In this document: piece after piece, positions 45,645 through 53,632 of the stretch | Layout: every line of letters starts with the position of its first letter | Position numbering within the stretch: the stretch's first letter is position 1 | Source of the DNA: Mycobacterium sp. ELW1 | GTDB taxonomy: Bacteria > Actinomycetota > Actinomycetes > Mycobacteriales > Mycobacteriaceae | Assembly (NCBI RefSeq): GCF_008329905.1 | Contig: NZ_CP032155.1 | Span: 1,674,001-1,738,000 of the forward strand | Direction: 5' to 3' | Length of the DNA stretch: 64,000 nt | Translations under genes and position numbers: made by a program | The notes under the pieces: model-generated | Told to the model about the DNA's origin: nothing | The model's input: the letters and a program-made list of their open reading frames with translations, nothing else | The model's database searches: none

Positions 45645-47019
45645 ATGGTTTCGGGCGGAGGATCAGGCTGAAAACCAGTGCCACAACACCGATTCCGACC
45701 GCGATCCAAAACGCATGCTGGAAGGTGGAATCCGTACCTGAGCCGACGATCGGCCCGGCCCAGGCGAACCCCAGTGTGAAGCCCATGCCGTAGCTGGCAT
45801 TGGCGATGCCGGGCAGCGCCCCGGGTGCCTCGTCGGATGCCTGTAGCACGCCCAGTGAGCTCAGCGGCGTGAGTATCACTGCGGTGCAGGTGAATCCGAA
45901 GATCACCATGAGGGCGGCGACTACATACTTGTGGTCGGCGAAAACCGCCGTCAGCGCGACCACGACGATCGTGGCCACGACCCCGGCCCGCAGGACGGTG
46001 ACGAATCCGATGCGAACCGCCAATCGTCCGATGAACGGTGCGCTGATGACCTGCACGACCGCACCGGGGGTCAGGAACAGTAACGCGGTCGTCGTCGCGT
46101 TGAGGCCGAAGCCGGAGTCCGGGTCTTCGGCCATCGCGGGCACGATGAAGCCGAGCACCACCATGAACGACCCCATCACAAGAATGGTGACGACGAGCAG
46201 CGGCCACGCCTCGCGGGAACGCATGTGTTTGAGCGCGATGAGTGGATGTTCCACCCGTCTGTCGACCACGACCAAGGCGAGGAATCCCACAACGGCCGCC
46301 GTCAGCCAGATCAGTGCGGGCGCCGACACCCACCCCTGGTGCCCGCCGTTGGACAAGAACATGGTGATCCCGCCGACGGTCAGGCCGATGAAAACGGCAC
46401 CGACCCAGTCCATCCGGCTCTCCGCGCCCGCACCGTCGTCAGCCGGAACCCATTTCCAGACGAAGACGACGGCGATCAGGCCGACAACGAGGATCAGGGC
46501 GAATATCGAACGGTAGCCGAATGCGTCGGTCATGATGCCGGCCAGGAATGCGTCGCCGCCGGCCACCCCGCCGTTGATGGACGCCATCACCCCGCAGCAC
46601 ACGCCAAATGTCGCGCCGGACAAGCGTGCTCGAAGAATCAGGAAGGCAAGACCGTACGTGATGTTGGACGTGCCTTGCAGGAACCTGCCGACCACCACGA
46701 TGGGGAGCGAGGTGCTCAGGCACAACACGGTGCCGATGCACATCACGATCACGATGCCGATCAAGACGCGCTTGCGTCCGATGTAGTCACTCCAGCGGAT
46801 CAGCACGACGTTGGCGAGCGCCCCCGCCAGATAGAACGGCGTCGACATCGCGACGAACGCACCGGGGCCCAAGGTGTCGTTGATGTCGCGGACGGCCGGC
46901 GCCAGCATGGTGGCGTTCAGCGAGAACGACATCAGCGAGAAGACCAGCGCCGCCACCAACAGGACGATCTGCCTGCGAGACAGGGAATCGGTCTCGGCGG
47001 AAATGGATGGCTGGCTCAC
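45589..47019 (-). CDS. MFS transporter, DHA2-type (14-helix)
   Basis: 476 residues, about 14 hydrophobic segments. Motif A is seen as IRWSDYIGRKRVLI (about 74-87). A drug or metabolite exporter by family. Preceded upstream by a short 48-residue ORF and a coiled-coil protein on the same strand, but they may be separate units. Confidence 0.82.
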   Translation of the reverse strand: MSQPSISAETDSLSRRQIVLLVAALVFSLMSFSLNATMLAPAVRDINDTLGPGAFVAMSTPFYLAGALANVVLIRWSDYIGRKRVLIGIVIVMCIGTVLCLSTSLPIVVVGRFLQGTSNITYGLAFLILRARLSGATFGVCCGVMASINGGVAGGDAFLAGIMTDAFGYRSIFALILVVGLIAVVFVWKWVPADDGAGAESRMDWVGAVFIGLTVGGITMFLSNGGHQGWVSAPALIWLTAAVVGFLALVVVDRRVEHPLIALKHMRSREAWPLLVVTILVMGSFMVVLGFIVPAMAEDPDSGFGLNATTTALLFLTPGAVVQVISAPFIGRLAVRIGFVTVLRAGVVATIVVVALTAVFADHKYVVAALMVIFGFTCTAVILTPLSSLGVLQASDEAPGALPGIANASYGMGFTLGFAWAGPIVGSGTDSTFQHAFWIAVGIGVVALVFSLILRPKPFTDETAAPADSTAHQTSP

Positions 47020-47061
47020 GATGGATGCATCGTAGGTGACGACGTCCGGGCGCGCCGCTGT

Positions 47062-47208
47062 TCAGCTGGGGTTTTTAGGCCCCAGCAGATTGCGCCAGAA
47101 TTTCCGGAACCACTCGGGAAAAGCGACGTCCTCGCCCGGGTGTTGCGGCCGCGGCGGTGTCGCCGGCTGGTCGGGCCGATCGGGCTGGGGCGGGATGGGT
47201 TCGGTCAC
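47062..47208 (-). CDS. Small ORF, 48 residues, Pro-rich with amphipathic end
   Basis: Reads VTEPIPPQPDRPDQP at the start and FPEWFRKFWRNLLGPKNPS at the end. GTG start at 47208; no ribosome site, but TACGGT ends 10 bp upstream and could be a -10 box for a near-leaderless transcript. Biased composition against other frames and an aromatic/basic C-terminal helix suggest a real small protein; no homologue recognised. A 7-bp hairpin (47065-47086) covers its last codons. Confidence 0.45.
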   Translation of the reverse strand: MTEPIPPQPDRPDQPATPPRPQHPGEDVAFPEWFRKFWRNLLGPKNPS

Positions 47209-47235
47209 GGTGTAGCCCACCGTATCGGAACGGAT

Positions 47236-47463
47236 CTACGCGGACAGCTCATCGGTGGGCTGCGCGGTGATGGCAGCCAACCACTCGGCGCTGACGGTCA
47301 GATCGTCGAGCTGGCGGTCGATTCCTTCCACCCGATGGGACAACTCGCGCAGCTGGCGCGCCAGTCCGGCCCGCTCTCTGACCAGCTTGGCCCGTAACCG
47401 CTCGACCATCACCAACAGCGACTGAGCCTCCGAGCTCGTGGGTGTTTCGGCGGTCGCGGTCAT
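47236..47463 (-). CDS. Short coiled-coil protein
   Basis: 75 residues from ATG 47463 with GAGGAG 7-8 bp upstream. Residues 14-60 form a charged heptad-like helix (RLRAKLVRERAGLARQLREL). No signal or membrane segment. Function unknown. Follows the permease gene by 74 bp on the same strand. Confidence 0.6.
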   Translation of the reverse strand: MTATAETPTSSEAQSLLVMVERLRAKLVRERAGLARQLRELSHRVEGIDRQLDDLTVSAEWLAAITAQPTDELSA

Positions 47464-47537
47464 CGGCGTCTCCTCGGGAGAAAGGAGATATTCCTATACC
47501 CCCAGCTCGTGGTCGCTGAACATCGAAATTCGGCGAA

Positions 47538-48872
47538 TCAGGCGGCACTGTCGCTGGTCGCGGCACGGCGGGCGGCGACCAGATGCAAGAGCAGGCCGAC
47601 CGCGAGCAGGATCGCGCCGAAGAGCCAGACCTTCGCACTCTGCTGGGTGAGCAACAGCAGGCAGGACGCCACGCCCAGCACCGGCACCGGCGTCCACACC
47701 CGGAAATGCGAGTGGTTCACGGTGTCGCGGCGCAACACCAGGACGGCGACGTTGGTCGAGATGAAGACGAACAACAGCAGCAGCACAACGGTTTCGGCCA
47801 ACGTCGACAGCTCGCCGATCGAGGTCAACGCCATCGCCGCGACGGTGGTGGCGACGATCGCCGCCCACGGTGTGCGTCGATTGGGCAGCACTGCGCCCAG
47901 TGCACGAGGCAGCAGGCGGTGCTCGGCCATGCCGAAGGTCAGCCGACTCGCCATGATCATCGTGAGCAGCGCACCGTTGGCGACCGCGACGAGCGCGATC
48001 AGACTGAACACCTTGTCGGGGATGCCGACGCCCGACGCGGCGACCACCGACAGCAGGGGGCCCGACGATGTCGACAATTCCTCCGACGGCAGGGCGATGG
48101 CGCTGGCGAGCCCGACCAGCGTGTACACCACACCCGCCGTGAGCAGCGCCCCGAACAGTGCCCGCGGGTAGACCCGGCTCGGATCACGAATCTCCTCGGC
48201 CACGTTGGCCGACGTCTCGAACCCGACGAACGAGTAGTACGCCACAATCGCCGCGCCAAGGATCGCCAGCGCCGGCGACGAGTCCGGCGGGAAGGCGGTC
48301 ACCCGCGAGACGTCCCCGCCGCCGCGGCTCATCAGGACGGCGACCGCGACCACCACGATGATCAATCCGCTGAGCTCGACGACCGTCATCACGGTGTTGC
48401 TCTTGACCGACTCGCTGATACCGCGGGCATTGAGGCAGGCCACCAGCAGCAGGAAGACGAGCGCGGCCGGCACCGCGGGCACGTCGATGAACGTCTTGAG
48501 GTAGTCACCGGCGAATGCCAGGGCCAGGCCGGCCGCACTGGTCACGCCCGCCGCGAGCATGCTGAACCCGACGAGGAAAGAGATGGCCGGGCGGTGGAAG
48601 GCGCGCTCGGCGAAGACCGCCGCCCCGCCGGCCCGCGGATACTTGGTCACCAGCTCGGCGTAGGAGCCGGCGGTGCACAACGCGAGCAGCATCGCGATCA
48701 GCAGCGGTGCCCACAACACCCCGCCGACTTTCTGGGACAGCACACCCATCAACGCGTAGACGCCCGCCCCGAGCACGTCGCCGAGGATGAACAGATAGAG
48801 CAGCGGCCCGGTGATCTTGCGTTTCAGCTTGGTGTCTGTGTCGGTGTCGTGCGCCAGCGCGTCGGCAGTCAT
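47538..48872 (-). CDS. APC-family amino acid/amine permease
   Basis: 444 residues, about 12 hydrophobic segments. Family blocks: GDVLGAGVYALMGVLSQKVG near the start and FVGFETSANVAEEIRDPSRV (about 218-237). It lies 42 bp below a polyamine oxidase-like gene on the same strand, so uptake of an amine that the oxidase then uses is a reasonable inference. Confidence 0.85.
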   Translation of the reverse strand: MTADALAHDTDTDTKLKRKITGPLLYLFILGDVLGAGVYALMGVLSQKVGGVLWAPLLIAMLLALCTAGSYAELVTKYPRAGGAAVFAERAFHRPAISFLVGFSMLAAGVTSAAGLALAFAGDYLKTFIDVPAVPAALVFLLLVACLNARGISESVKSNTVMTVVELSGLIIVVVAVAVLMSRGGGDVSRVTAFPPDSSPALAILGAAIVAYYSFVGFETSANVAEEIRDPSRVYPRALFGALLTAGVVYTLVGLASAIALPSEELSTSSGPLLSVVAASGVGIPDKVFSLIALVAVANGALLTMIMASRLTFGMAEHRLLPRALGAVLPNRRTPWAAIVATTVAAMALTSIGELSTLAETVVLLLLFVFISTNVAVLVLRRDTVNHSHFRVWTPVPVLGVASCLLLLTQQSAKVWLFGAILLAVGLLLHLVAARRAATSDSAA

Positions 48873-48914
48873 GGCGTGGGGGATAGCCGCTCGTGGGCAA
48901 AAAACACCGACGAA

Positions 48915-50237
48915 CTAGGCGAGGACGCGGTCGGCTTCCCGCAGGCCGCTCAGGTAGGCGCCGTGGACCGTGCCGAACCACTCGGGATCGGTGGCTTCGC
49001 CGGCGAACATCAGCCGCCCGCCGACGGGCTCACCGAGAGCGTGCATGTCGTCCGGGCTGGACCCGACGGCGATGAAACTGTACGAGCCGCGTGCATATCG
49101 ATCGGTTCCCCACTTCGTCACGATGGACCCGGCGGGGTTGGGAGCGTCGATCGCGGTGATCAGTTCCTTCACCGCATCGGAGTCCGACATCGACTCCCGC
49201 GACCAGGCGGCCTGCCCGCCGCGCAACCCCACCAGCAATGGTTTGCCGGCGAAGACGAGTCCGTTGACCAGATCGGTGACGGGCTGGTTGTCGCCCACAA
49301 GGCCGATCATCGGTGTGGATTCCGGCCAGAACGGCGCGTCGAAAGCCACGACCACCTTGTTCAACAAGCCGAATCCGAGGCGCTTGATGGCGCCCAGCTT
49401 GGCGTCGGGCAGCGGCGGGTCGAAGGCGATGGCTCCGGCCTTGAGGACTCCGAGCGGAACGGTGACGATCACCCGGTCCGCGGTGACGGTGCCCTGTGCG
49501 GTGTCGATGCGGACCTGATCACCACCGTGCGCAATGCGGGTGACCTCAGTGCCCAGACGGATGTCGAGGCCCTTCGCGAGGTACTGGGACAACTGGGTGT
49601 AGCCGCCGGGGAGGATGACGTCGGGCCCCGCGAACTGCCCTTCGCTGCCGAGCCAGCGCAGAGACATCTGAGCCGGGTCGGCCGCGTACTCGCCCGCGAT
49701 GCGGGAGGTGACGTTCCAGGCGACCAATGGATCGTCGAGGTTGGCGATACCGATCAGTCCGTCGGCCACCGACTCCGTGGCCGAGGCGTCACCGCTGCGG
49801 TCGTCGAGTTCGCGGGCGATCCGGTGCCAGTCCTCGGCCGACGCCGCGGCCGCCTCCTTGCCGACGAGCCGGTGATCCTCGAGCAGGACGAAGTCCTCGA
49901 AATCGGTCGGCACCGTTGTGGCCCCGACATCCCGGGCTAGCTTGGTGAGGGGGTTGCTCTCGGTGCCGTGTATCCACGACGCGCCGATGTCGATCGGCAC
50001 CCCGAGCGAGGTGTCGGTCCGCGTGCGGCCGCCGATCCGATCCCGGGCTTCGAGCACCGTCACTCGCAGACCGGCGTCGGTCAGCTTGCGGGCCGCAGCC
50101 AGTCCGGAGAATCCGGCGCCGATGACCACGATGTGATCGCGGTCCTTCTCATTCGCGTCGCCGCACGCCGGCAACAGTGGTGTGGCGGCGAGCGCGCCGA
50201 AGCCCAACAGGAACCCGCGGCGCCCGACCCCACGCAT
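48915..50237 (-). CDS. Flavin amine oxidase, exported (Tat lipoprotein-like)
   Basis: 440 residues. N-terminus GVGRRGFLLGFGALAA has a twin-arginine signal and then LLPAC, a possible lipobox, so the folded flavoprotein may be exported and anchored. FAD motif VVIGAGFSGLAAARKL, then VLEARDRIGGR, and the C-terminal FAGEATDPEWFGTVHGA all fit monoamine/polyamine oxidases. Produces aldehyde, ammonia or amine, and H2O2. Likely operon with the APC permease. Confidence 0.87.
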   Translation of the reverse strand: MRGVGRRGFLLGFGALAATPLLPACGDANEKDRDHIVVIGAGFSGLAAARKLTDAGLRVTVLEARDRIGGRTRTDTSLGVPIDIGASWIHGTESNPLTKLARDVGATTVPTDFEDFVLLEDHRLVGKEAAAASAEDWHRIARELDDRSGDASATESVADGLIGIANLDDPLVAWNVTSRIAGEYAADPAQMSLRWLGSEGQFAGPDVILPGGYTQLSQYLAKGLDIRLGTEVTRIAHGGDQVRIDTAQGTVTADRVIVTVPLGVLKAGAIAFDPPLPDAKLGAIKRLGFGLLNKVVVAFDAPFWPESTPMIGLVGDNQPVTDLVNGLVFAGKPLLVGLRGGQAAWSRESMSDSDAVKELITAIDAPNPAGSIVTKWGTDRYARGSYSFIAVGSSPDDMHALGEPVGGRLMFAGEATDPEWFGTVHGAYLSGLREADRVLA

Positions 50238-50339
50238 GGCGGTGACGCTAGACGCTCACCCTGGCGGTCACGCCGGATTGGCCGATGTCGCCCAGCGGGT
50301 CGGCAGCTGGTTTCCGCCGACCTTTGCTATGCACGAAAC

Positions 50340-51203
50340 GTGCAACCCACCACGTCGCCCGAACCGCTGAACCCCAAGCCCGTGCCGACTGCCGTATCGC
50401 TGTGCCGACGGCTGGTCGGTAATCCGGTCTTCGAAACCCTGATCGTGATCGTGATCCTGATCAACGCGGCGATGCTGGGGGCGGAGACCTTCCCCACGGT
50501 GTCGGACGGACTCGACCACGCCTTCGATGTGGGCTACAACGTCATCCTCGCGATCTATGTCGTCGAGTTGCTCATCCGGCTCACCGCGGCGGGGTGGGAC
50601 GTCCGCGAGTTCACGAAAAACCGGTGGAACGTCTTCGACTTCATCGTGATCGCGGCGTCCTTCGTGCCGGGCCTGCGGACGACGGCGATGCTGCTGCGGC
50701 TCGTGCGGCTGGCACGGATCGTGCGCATCATCCGGTTCCTGCCCGACCTGCACGTGGTCATCGGCGCGATCGCGCGAAGCATCCCGGGGGTGGCGTCACT
50801 TGCGGCGGCCACCGCCCTGCTCATCTACATCTACGGGATGCTCGGCTGGGTGTTCTTCGGCAATTACGCTCCCGAGCACTTCGGGAACGTCGGCCGCGGG
50901 ATGATGACGATGTACGTGATGCTGACGCTGGAGAACCTGCCCGAGAACGTGGACATGGGACTGAAGGTGTCGCCGTGGTCGGTGCTGTTCTTCATCAGCT
51001 ACACGGTCATCCTCAGCTTCCTGGTGTTCAACCTGTTCATCGGCATCGTGCTGAACTCGATGGAGGAAGCGCGGGCGGCCGACCGCCGGAAGCACGAGAG
51101 CGATGACCTGCTCGAGCGGTTGCGCATGGCGCGTCAGGCGCTCGAGGACGCCGAGCGGGAACTGCAGCGGACGCACCGGGACGACCGGAAATCGGGCTTG
51201 TGA
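50340..51203 (+). CDS. Voltage-gated ion channel, single-domain (BacNav-like)
   Basis: 287 residues from GTG 50340. Six membrane segments; S4 voltage sensor near residue 117 (LLRLVRLARIVRIIRFLPDL) has Arg at every third position; pore helix and filter MLTLENLPENV near 196 resemble the TLESW filter of NaChBac, with the Glu kept; S6 VFNLFIGIVLNSMEEA; then a C-terminal coiled coil (ARQALEDAERELQRTHRD), as in tetrameric bacterial sodium channels. Ion selectivity cannot be read off. No operon partner; the upstream oxidase is divergent. Confidence 0.85.
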   Translation: MQPTTSPEPLNPKPVPTAVSLCRRLVGNPVFETLIVIVILINAAMLGAETFPTVSDGLDHAFDVGYNVILAIYVVELLIRLTAAGWDVREFTKNRWNVFDFIVIAASFVPGLRTTAMLLRLVRLARIVRIIRFLPDLHVVIGAIARSIPGVASLAAATALLIYIYGMLGWVFFGNYAPEHFGNVGRGMMTMYVMLTLENLPENVDMGLKVSPWSVLFFISYTVILSFLVFNLFIGIVLNSMEEARAADRRKHESDDLLERLRMARQALEDAERELQRTHRDDRKSGL

Positions 51204-51314
51204 GCCCGTCACAGTCTGTGAGTTGAGGCGTTTTCCGCACCGCGCAAGAGCACCGTGATTAACTGGCGGCTTCTCAAGATGTGGCAGTTGTGGCAAATGG
51301 AAGGGCACTCGTCC

Positions 51315-51674
51315 ATGAACTCAGCGCGGTGCTTACGACGAGTCGTCGTTGTTGGAAGTCTGATCGCACTATCTCCGCTCGCTCCGTCGGCGCCGGCTTC
51401 GGCGGATCCGATCATGGATGCGCTGGCTAACACGTCGTGCAGCTACACGCAGGTGACGGCCGCCTTGAATGCGGAGGCGCCGGCGCTGGGTAAACAGCTC
51501 AACGGGCGGCCCGATATGCAGGCGAATATTCAGCAGTTCCTCGCCATGTCGACCGACCAGCGTCAGCAGGCACTGGCGCAGCAGCAAGCAGGGAACCCAC
51601 AGTTGAATGCGCTCATCTTCGCGCAGATCGGCCCACAGATTACGCAGGTCGCGAACACCTGCATGAATTACTGA
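51315..51674 (+). CDS. Secreted hemophore-like protein (Rv0203-type)
   Basis: 119 residues from ATG 51315. Signal sequence to about residue 31 ending PASA before DPIMDAL. The mature part is all-helical with two cysteines, one near each end (TSCSYTQV and NTCMNY), and a QQFLAMSTDQRQQALAQ stretch: the pattern of the mycobacterial hemophore-related family. Heme binding is not shown by sequence alone. An upstream in-frame ATG (51255) gives no signal-like start. Confidence 0.8.
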   Translation: MNSARCLRRVVVVGSLIALSPLAPSAPASADPIMDALANTSCSYTQVTAALNAEAPALGKQLNGRPDMQANIQQFLAMSTDQRQQALAQQQAGNPQLNALIFAQIGPQITQVANTCMNY

Positions 51675-52013
51675 CTCCGCGTTTGGCCGGTTTCCGGGCC
51701 GGCTGTGACCGTTGCGCCGGGGAGCCCAACCTCACACCGTAAACCTGGTTATGGCATTTGCGCGTCGTCATGACGGGCCCGATCAGGACGGTCTTCATTC
51801 CTGAGAATCCGCTCACCACCCGTTTTGCTGCACTCTCGACAACGGAATTCGTAGAACTGGTGATAAAAGCACCAGCGACATGTCATTTCGGCAACGGTGT
51901 CGGCGAGCGGCGGCGTAGGGTCGTCTCAGAGTTACCGCCGGGTAGGCCGCCGGTCGTATGAACGTGTTCTAAAACCAAGATTTGTCGCGCGCGTAAAGCT
52001 AGAGTCGCACCTC
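51675..52013. other. 339-bp intergenic region before the lipid synthase locus
   Basis: No convincing gene; a 67-codon ORF (51758-51961) lacks a ribosome site and protein-like composition. AT content rises at 51830-51885 and 51955-52000. TAGAGT (52000-52005) could be a -10 box giving a nearly leaderless transcript for the ER gene at 52014. A short dyad CGTCATGACG occurs near 51768. Confidence 0.45.
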
Positions 52014-53624
52014 ATGCAGGCGACGTTGGCTAACTCTCATCCGACCAATGGCGCCTCTCCGGCGTTGCTCGATGGGTCGGATGTCGCCGAGGCGCTCGCC
52101 GCAATCCGCAGGCCGGTCGCAGTCGTGGCGTCGGCGCACGGGCCCCGCACCGTGGTTCTCGACGGTGCCGGAGTGCTGACGCCGGAGCTCATGCGCCACG
52201 ACATCCTCGCGGTCTTGCCGCCGATCTATCCCGAATGGCTCGGCGACCGTAGTTTCACCGCGACGCACGGTGTGCGGTTTCCCTATGTCGTCGGCGAGAT
52301 GGCCCGCGGTATCGCGACACCCCAGATGACCGTCGAGGGTGTGCGCGCCGGGGTGATGGCGTTCTACGGAAGCGCCGGGCTGGACTTGGCCACCGTGGAA
52401 GCGGGCCTGCGTGAGATTCAGGCCGCGCTGGGTCCGAACGCCAGCGGGTGGGGCGCGAACCTGATCCACAACGTCCAGAGCGACGGCGTCGAACTTGCCA
52501 CAGTGGATCTGTTCCATCGACTCGGTGTCCGTTACGTGTCGGCGTCGGCGTTCATGCGTCTGACGCCCGCTGTCGTGCTCTATGCGGCGAAGGGTCTGCA
52601 CCGCGACGCACACGGACAGATCGTGCGGTCCGGGCACATCTTCGCCAAGGTGTCCCGCGACGAGGTCGCCCGGCAGTTCCTCTCGCCCGCCCCGGAATCG
52701 ATGTTGAACGCACTGGTCGCCGAGGGCCGGCTCACCGCGGAAGAGGCCGCGCTGGCCGCTGGCATCCCGATCGCGGAAGACATCACCGCCGAAGCGGATT
52801 CGGGTGGCCACACCGACAACCGCGCGCTGACGGTCCTTCTCCCGCGGCTGATCAGCCTGCGCGACGAGATCGCGGCCACCTATCACTATCCGGTCCTGCC
52901 GCGCGTCGGTGCCGCGGGCGGATTGGGAACGCCTGCCGCGGTCGCCGCCGCCTTCGCCGCCGGAGCCGCGTACGTTCTGACCGGTTCGGTCAACCAGTCC
53001 GCGGTGGAAAGTGGTCTCTCGCCGGACGCACGAGCGCTGCTGGCGATGGCCGAATCGACCGATGTGGCGATGGCACCGGCCGCGGACATGTTCGAGATGG
53101 GCGTGACGGTCCAGGTCCTCAAGCGCGGCACCATGTTCGCCCAGCGCGGCCACCGGCTGGCCGACTTCTACCGTCGCTACTCCTCCCTCGAGGAGGCCCC
53201 GGCCGAGGAACTCGCGAATCTGGAAAAGACGGTCCTCGGGCGCAGCGTCGCCGACATCTGGGCCGACACCGAGGCGTTCTTCGCCAACAGTGACCCGCGG
53301 CAGGTCGAACGTGCGGCGGTGGATCCGAAACATCGGATGGCGCTGGTGTTTCGGTGGTACCTCTTTACGGGTTCGCAGTGGGCGCGCGATGGCAACACCG
53401 CCCGCCGCGGCGATTACCAGATCTGGTGTGGGCCCGCGATGGGGGCCTTCAACCAATGGGTTCGGGGGAGTTTCCTCGAACCAGTGGAAGCGCGGACTGT
53501 TCGCCAGATCGCGCTCAACCTGCTCGAGGGAGCTGCGACTGTGACCCGTGCCGGCCAGTTACGTGCAGCGGGCGTCGCAATGCCCGCTGCCTCCTTTGAT
53601 TTCCGTCCACGTCCTCTCGGATAA
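52014..53624 (+). CDS. PfaD-type trans-acting enoyl reductase of a PUFA-synthase-like locus
   Basis: 536 residues from ATG 52014. FMN-dependent nitronate monooxygenase-like barrel of the PfaD family: GWGANLIHNVQSDGVEL, EDITAEADSGGHTDNR (flavin and catalytic block), PVLPRVGAAGGLGTPAAVAA, AYVLTGSVNQ; the C-terminal extension WCGPAMGAFNQWVRGSFLEP is specific to PfaD. Reduces enoyl intermediates on the synthase ACPs. An upstream in-frame start (51897) was rejected as not family-like. Eight bp before the megasynthase; first gene of the operon. Homologue of pfaD (myxobacterial pfa1). Confidence 0.92.
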   Translation: MQATLANSHPTNGASPALLDGSDVAEALAAIRRPVAVVASAHGPRTVVLDGAGVLTPELMRHDILAVLPPIYPEWLGDRSFTATHGVRFPYVVGEMARGIATPQMTVEGVRAGVMAFYGSAGLDLATVEAGLREIQAALGPNASGWGANLIHNVQSDGVELATVDLFHRLGVRYVSASAFMRLTPAVVLYAAKGLHRDAHGQIVRSGHIFAKVSRDEVARQFLSPAPESMLNALVAEGRLTAEEAALAAGIPIAEDITAEADSGGHTDNRALTVLLPRLISLRDEIAATYHYPVLPRVGAAGGLGTPAAVAAAFAAGAAYVLTGSVNQSAVESGLSPDARALLAMAESTDVAMAPAADMFEMGVTVQVLKRGTMFAQRGHRLADFYRRYSSLEEAPAEELANLEKTVLGRSVADIWADTEAFFANSDPRQVERAAVDPKHRMALVFRWYLFTGSQWARDGNTARRGDYQIWCGPAMGAFNQWVRGSFLEPVEARTVRQIALNLLEGAATVTRAGQLRAAGVAMPAASFDFRPRPLG

Positions 53625-53632
53625 GGGTTACC

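Noticed and set aside
47583..49940. 785-codon plus-strand ORF over the permease and amine oxidase
   Set aside because: Composition (Arg, Gly, His, Gln rich) is that of an antisense shadow in high-GC DNA; the minus-strand genes show clear motifs.
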